Shown here: piece after piece, positions 60,750-64,000 of the stretch
How positions within the stretch are numbered: the first letter of the stretch is position 1
Layout: every line of letters starts with the position of its first letter
From: Bacillota bacterium
GTDB lineage: Bacteria; Bacillota; Clostridia; Acetivibrionales; Acetivibrionaceae
Reading direction: 5' to 3'
Assembly: GCA_023398495.1 (NCBI GenBank)
Contig: JAEWSG010000225.1
Span: forward strand, 1-64,000
DNA length: 64,000 bases
Translations under genes and position numbers: made by a program
Notes under the pieces: generated by a model
What the model saw: only the letters and a program-made list of their open reading frames with translations
The model's database searches: none
Told to the model about the DNA's origin: nothing

Positions 60750-62390
60750 TTATAGTTTATCCACAGCAACAGAAATAAAAGGAATTACCTGTTTCTTTCT
60801 TGATACAACTCCAGGCAGGTAAACACTGTTCTCACCGATACTTACATTAAAGGCTTTTGCAATTAAGTCCTTTTGTTCCCCGGCAAACAGCACCTCTGAA
60901 GCCTGGTTTAGAATATCCGTCACTAAAAGCATAAGCAGACTGTACCCATTGTCCATGCAAAGCTGTCTCATTAGATCAATCAACGATTCTTTCACCTCAT
61001 TGACTTTTTCACGATCCATTGTGTTAACCTGACCTATGCCGATTTTGTATTTTCCAAAGGTATAATCCTTGAAATCCTGATAGAAAATGTCCTTGGGGGT
61101 TTTCCCTTGCAAAGATGAACCTTCCTTAAACATAAGGTTTGCATATTCATCTATGTCATTGATTCCTGCAATTTCAGCAAGTTTTTCTACTGTTATCCTG
61201 TCAGTATATGTACTTGTTGGCGATTGAAACTTTATTGTATCCGACAGTACGGCCGAACAGAGAATTCCGGCAATACTTTTGGATGGTCGTATACCCATAT
61301 CAAAATACATATTGGCAACAATAGTTGAGGTACTACCCACAGGTTCATTTTTAATGTAAATAGGGTTTGCTGTCTGTATATCCCCAAGCCTGTGGTGGTC
61401 GATAATTTCCAAAATCTCTGCTTCTTCAAGGCCGTTTACAGTTTGTGCCTTTTCATTGTGGTCCAGAAGAATAACCTTCTTTCTCCGTTGCGAAATCAAG
61501 TGATATCTGGATATAAATCCTTTAATGCGGTTGCTGTCATCGACAACAGGATAGCTTCGATATCTGGTTTTTAACATTGTATCCTTGATGTCATCGATAA
61601 AATCATCGATATTGAACTTTATGAGGTCTTCATCAGACATGATAGCTCCAACAGGAATACTCTGATTTATCAGACGAGCGGTAGTAAAGGTATCAATGGG
61701 AGTAGTCATAACAACCATATTTTTGCCGCACGCCGCCTCTATTACCTGCTGGGACGGGGTGCCACCGCATGAAATTATAAGGCAATTAGCCCCGCATTCA
61801 ATGGACTTAGACTGAAGATCTGTCTGATTCCCGGTAATTACAATATCGCCCTGCTCAATAAAACTCTCCAGATCTTCTGCGTTTGTAGCTGCAACTACAA
61901 CTTTGCCGGAAGTATTAAAAGCTTCCTGGGAACCGCAAATTAGTTTTGCATTAAGCGTTTCTACGATGTTCCTTAAGGAAGTTTTGGTAGATGCAATGGT
62001 ATTGTTGTCAAGTGCATCCATGTATTTATTTGTTATGTCAGATAGGGTAACAACTCCTAATAGCCTCTCATAATCGTCCACTACAGGAATGGTTTTTATA
62101 TTGTTTTTTTTCATCAGATTCCAGGCAGTTTTTATAGAAATGTCAGCAGAAACAGGTATGATCATATCCATATTTAGATCCGATACCTGGGCTTTAACAG
62201 TGGGCAGGTATTCAGGCACTTCTACCTCAAAATGCTTTAAAACAAACTCAGTTTCACGGTTTATATCACCAAGGCGTCTTGGACTTGCATTTATACCTAA
62301 TTTTTTTTTAAGTTCCGAATATGCAATTACAGAACAAATAGAATCTGTATCAGGATTTTTGTGACCTGTGACTAAAACTAATTTATCCAT
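60750..62390 (-). CDS. Family II inorganic pyrophosphatase with CBS and DRTGG domains
   Basis: The 546-residue protein starts with the DHH-type VTGHKNPDTDSICS. A regulatory insert follows: a CBS repeat (IPVSADISIKTAWNLMKKNNIKTIPVVDD in parts), a DRTGG-like domain (about residues 135-240) and a second CBS repeat (IMSDEDLIKFNIDDFIDD). The catalytic half resumes with IIDHHRLGD and ends with a DHHA2 domain. Such enzymes hydrolyse pyrophosphate using Mn2+ and are inhibited or activated by adenine nucleotides. The ATG on the minus strand starts MDKLVLVTG. Confidence 0.92.
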   Translation of the reverse strand: MDKLVLVTGHKNPDTDSICSVIAYSELKKKLGINASPRRLGDINRETEFVLKHFEVEVPEYLPTVKAQVSDLNMDMIIPVSADISIKTAWNLMKKNNIKTIPVVDDYERLLGVVTLSDITNKYMDALDNNTIASTKTSLRNIVETLNAKLICGSQEAFNTSGKVVVAATNAEDLESFIEQGDIVITGNQTDLQSKSIECGANCLIISCGGTPSQQVIEAACGKNMVVMTTPIDTFTTARLINQSIPVGAIMSDEDLIKFNIDDFIDDIKDTMLKTRYRSYPVVDDSNRIKGFISRYHLISQRRKKVILLDHNEKAQTVNGLEEAEILEIIDHHRLGDIQTANPIYIKNEPVGSTSTIVANMYFDMGIRPSKSIAGILCSAVLSDTIKFQSPTSTYTDRITVEKLAEIAGINDIDEYANLMFKEGSSLQGKTPKDIFYQDFKDYTFGKYKIGIGQVNTMDREKVNEVKESLIDLMRQLCMDNGYSLLMLLVTDILNQASEVLFAGEQKDLIAKAFNVSIGENSVYLPGVVSRKKQVIPFISVAVDKL

Positions 62391-62419
62391 TTTTCATCCT
62401 CGCATCTTTCAATTACCAG

Positions 62420-62471
62420 CTAGTGCTTTTGAGCATAATTCATTTCTAGAAATCAATTATGCAAAATGCAC
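62420..62471 (+). repeat. Palindromic repeat element, copy C (conserved half)
   Basis: It begins with CTAGTGCTTTTGA and has the TTTCTAGAAA-centred hairpin and the GCAAAATGCAC linker of copies A and B. The second half (to about 62536) keeps a GAGACTCG/CGAGGCTC stem but differs in sequence, so it is a diverged copy. It lies between divergent genes, about 30 bases upstream of the pyrophosphatase start. Confidence 0.7.
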
Positions 62472-62679
62472 TTTATCTGTTCTGAGACTCGCACACTTTA
62501 GAAATTAATTCTGTTACGAGGCTCCGTTAACAAGGCAAAAGTATACCACAAATAAATAGGGCTGGCAACGCTTATTTCCTTAGTATTAACCCTTTTTAAA
62601 TAAAAACTTCTAAAAGGAAAAAAATTATATTATAATGGGTTTGGATTGTTATTCCAACAAAAAAGAGAAGGTGAATTTA

Positions 62680-63780
62680 ATGCAATTCGGATTTCAGATA
62701 GGTACAAGGGTTTTATTTGGCAAAGGATGTGTGTATGCAAATAAGGATATATTAAGTAAATTTGGGACAAGGGCACTTGTTGTCACTGGCAAATACTCTG
62801 CAAAGGTTAGTGGAGCTTTAGGTCACGTTGAAGAGATTTTGAAGGAATATAATATTCAATATTCCGTATATGATAAGGTAAAGAATAACCCTTCTTTGGA
62901 GAATGTTGCAGAGGGTGGCAGAGCGGCAAGGGAGTTTAATGCCGACTTTATAATCGGTATTGGTGGAGGTTCTCCACTTGATGCATCAAAAGCAATAGCT
63001 GTGCTGGCTGTGAATAATATTGAACCTTTGGAACTTTATAAAAATGTATTTGACAACAAACCTCTTCCCATAGTTGCAATTCCAACGACATCAGGAACAG
63101 GCAGTGAAGTGACCCCTTACTCAATACTAACAAGAGACGATATGCAGACAAAGATGAGTTTTGGAAATGCTGATACATTTCCTAAAGTTGCGTTTCTAGA
63201 TGCGACGTATACTGAGAGTATGTCCTGTGAGACAACAGTAAATACAGCTGTTGATGCTTTAACCCATGCAATAGAGGGATATTTGAGTAAAAGAAGTACA
63301 GCGGTAAGTGATTTGTTGGCTGAAGAAGCAATTAAAATATTTGGTGAGTGTACAGAAGCTTTGACAAATAACAATATTAGCTTTGATATAAGGGAGAAAC
63401 TTCTATATGTGTCTATGCTTGGTGGCATGGTTATTTCCCATACTGGTACCACAATTATGCATGGTTTAGGTTATTCGTTAACTTATTTTAAGGATGTACC
63501 GCATGGCAAGGCTAATGCATATTTTATGAGGGAATACTTAAAATACAATTATGATGCGGTAAGTGAGAAGATAAGCAAAATGCTGGAATTATTTAAAGTA
63601 TCATCAATTGATGAGTTTGGGGATATATTTGATAAAATGATTAAGAGGGATGTAAGTCTAAGCAGCGAGGAGATTCGTCTTTATGCATCTTTGACCATGA
63701 AGCAGAGGAGTACAGCCAACAATGCCAGAGAAGTTGGTGAGAGTGATTTGGTGGATATACTCAACAAAACTTTCTTGTAA
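62680..63780 (+). CDS. Iron-containing alcohol dehydrogenase
   Basis: The 366-residue protein has the NAD loop GIGGGSPLDASKA near residue 90, PTTSGTGSEVT and the metal-binding set DALTHAIEGY and HGLGYSLTYFKDVPHGKANA. It is a group III Fe-ADH and reduces an aldehyde or ketone, substrate unknown (butanol-, glycerol- or 1,3-propanediol-type). The ATG at 62680 is favoured because AGAGAAGGTG lies upstream; the longer frame from 62635 is unlikely. Confidence 0.92.
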   Translation: MQFGFQIGTRVLFGKGCVYANKDILSKFGTRALVVTGKYSAKVSGALGHVEEILKEYNIQYSVYDKVKNNPSLENVAEGGRAAREFNADFIIGIGGGSPLDASKAIAVLAVNNIEPLELYKNVFDNKPLPIVAIPTTSGTGSEVTPYSILTRDDMQTKMSFGNADTFPKVAFLDATYTESMSCETTVNTAVDALTHAIEGYLSKRSTAVSDLLAEEAIKIFGECTEALTNNNISFDIREKLLYVSMLGGMVISHTGTTIMHGLGYSLTYFKDVPHGKANAYFMREYLKYNYDAVSEKISKMLELFKVSSIDEFGDIFDKMIKRDVSLSSEEIRLYASLTMKQRSTANNAREVGESDLVDILNKTFL

Positions 63781-63820
63781 TTCTTAACATTATAGGTTTT
63801 CAGCATTTCACTGCGTTAAT

Positions 63821-63852
63821 AAACGCCCACAGGCTAGTGACTGTGGGCGTTT
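63821..63852. terminator. Terminator after the alcohol dehydrogenase
   Basis: AAACGCCCACAG pairs with CTGTGGGCGTTT over an 8-base loop. It lies between the convergent alcohol dehydrogenase and zinc-ribbon genes and can serve both. Confidence 0.8.
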
Positions 63853-63864
63853 AATGTAAATAAA

Positions 63865-64000
63865 TTACTTTGTTTTTTGTCCGCATTTTGAGCAGAAAGC
63901 TGCATCTTTATCAATCTGTTCATTGCAGTTGGGGCAGGTTGGTGCAGGGATATCTTCTACTGCGACAGTCTCTTCGTCAGGTCCTTCCTTAGTTTCATCA
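63865..64000 (-). CDS. C-terminal end of a zinc-ribbon protein (cut by window)
   Basis: Read on the minus strand from the window edge, an open frame of 44 codons ends with PAPTCPNCNEQIDKDAAFC and then SKCGQKTK and a stop at 63865. Two CxxC pairs form a zinc ribbon. The part before it is acidic (DEETVAVEDI). The N-terminus and function lie outside the window. Many such tails belong to zinc-ribbon domain-containing membrane or regulatory proteins. Confidence 0.75.
   Translation of the reverse strand, partial: DETKEGPDEETVAVEDIPAPTCPNCNEQIDKDAAFCSKCGQKTK

Noticed and set aside
1..64000. CRISPR arrays, tRNA or rRNA genes, complete insertion sequences
   Set aside because: I read both strands for regular repeats, cloverleaf ends and transposase motifs and saw none; the only mobile-looking DNA is the palindromic element.

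Overview
The window is AT-rich, codes densely with strong Shine-Dalgarno sites, and carries a Bacillus/Clostridium-type late flagellar gene order (comF, yvyF, flgM, flgN, flgK, flgL, DUF6470, fliW, csrA, flagellin, flaG, fliD, fliS). With the cyanophycin genes, the CBS/DRTGG family II pyrophosphatase and the number of radical SAM enzymes, this points to an anaerobic, motile, Gram-positive member of the Clostridia, possibly of the Acetivibrio/Ruminiclostridium type. The species cannot be fixed from sequence alone. No rRNA, tRNA, CRISPR array or insertion sequence was seen.

Positions 1-8900 hold the first flagellar block: ComF, YvyF, anti-sigma factor FlgM behind a sigma-D-like promoter, the chaperone FlgN, two FlgK paralogues (the first with a von Willebrand A-like domain spliced into its middle), FlgL, a DUF6470 protein, FliW and CsrA, ending at a terminator. 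Positions 9256-24339 hold a one-strand glycan island. It has gmhA, gmhB and an HldE-like protein with reversed domain order, a two-subunit transketolase that could make sedoheptulose-7-phosphate, four radical SAM enzymes, two methyltransferases, two SDR sugar enzymes and a TPR-glycosyltransferase. Positions 24349-27073 hold three tandem short flagellin genes, each led by a small hairpin that presents GGA in a hexaloop, the expected CsrA target. Positions 27140-38470 hold two Maf-type flagellin glycosyltransferases and a nonulosonic (pseudaminic-type) acid pathway: dehydratase, methylase, cytidylyltransferase, acetyltransferase, PseI, PseG, PseC and an extra SDR. A decayed formyltransferase lies inside it. 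Positions 38468-42534 return to flagellar genes (flaG, an unusually long fliD, fliS, a FlgN/FliT-like chaperone).

The working model is that FlgM/sigma-D times flagellin, cap and chaperone expression, while FliW and CsrA set flagellin translation. The heptose/radical SAM island and the nonulosonate island would make one or two activated sugars that the Maf proteins and the CgeB-like transferase place on flagellin. Three copies (one half-diverged) of a roughly 117-bp palindromic element sit at gene edges, and one has rewritten the C-terminus of PseG.

From 42535 on the window is housekeeping and accessory. It has an M-box riboswitch and corA; an alpha/beta hydrolase; a PflA-like radical SAM protein; a UPF0316 membrane protein; an AraC regulator; leuB; a LexA-like repressor with a degenerate protease site and a non-LexA operator-like dyad; a cyanophycin block (isoaspartyl dipeptidase, cyanophycinase, cyanophycin synthetase); a tandem pair of unknown acidic proteins; folE; a Ppx/GppA-HD protein; a PadR/SEDS pair behind a long operator palindrome; a CBS-DRTGG pyrophosphatase; an iron alcohol dehydrogenase; and the 3' end of a zinc-ribbon gene cut by the window edge.
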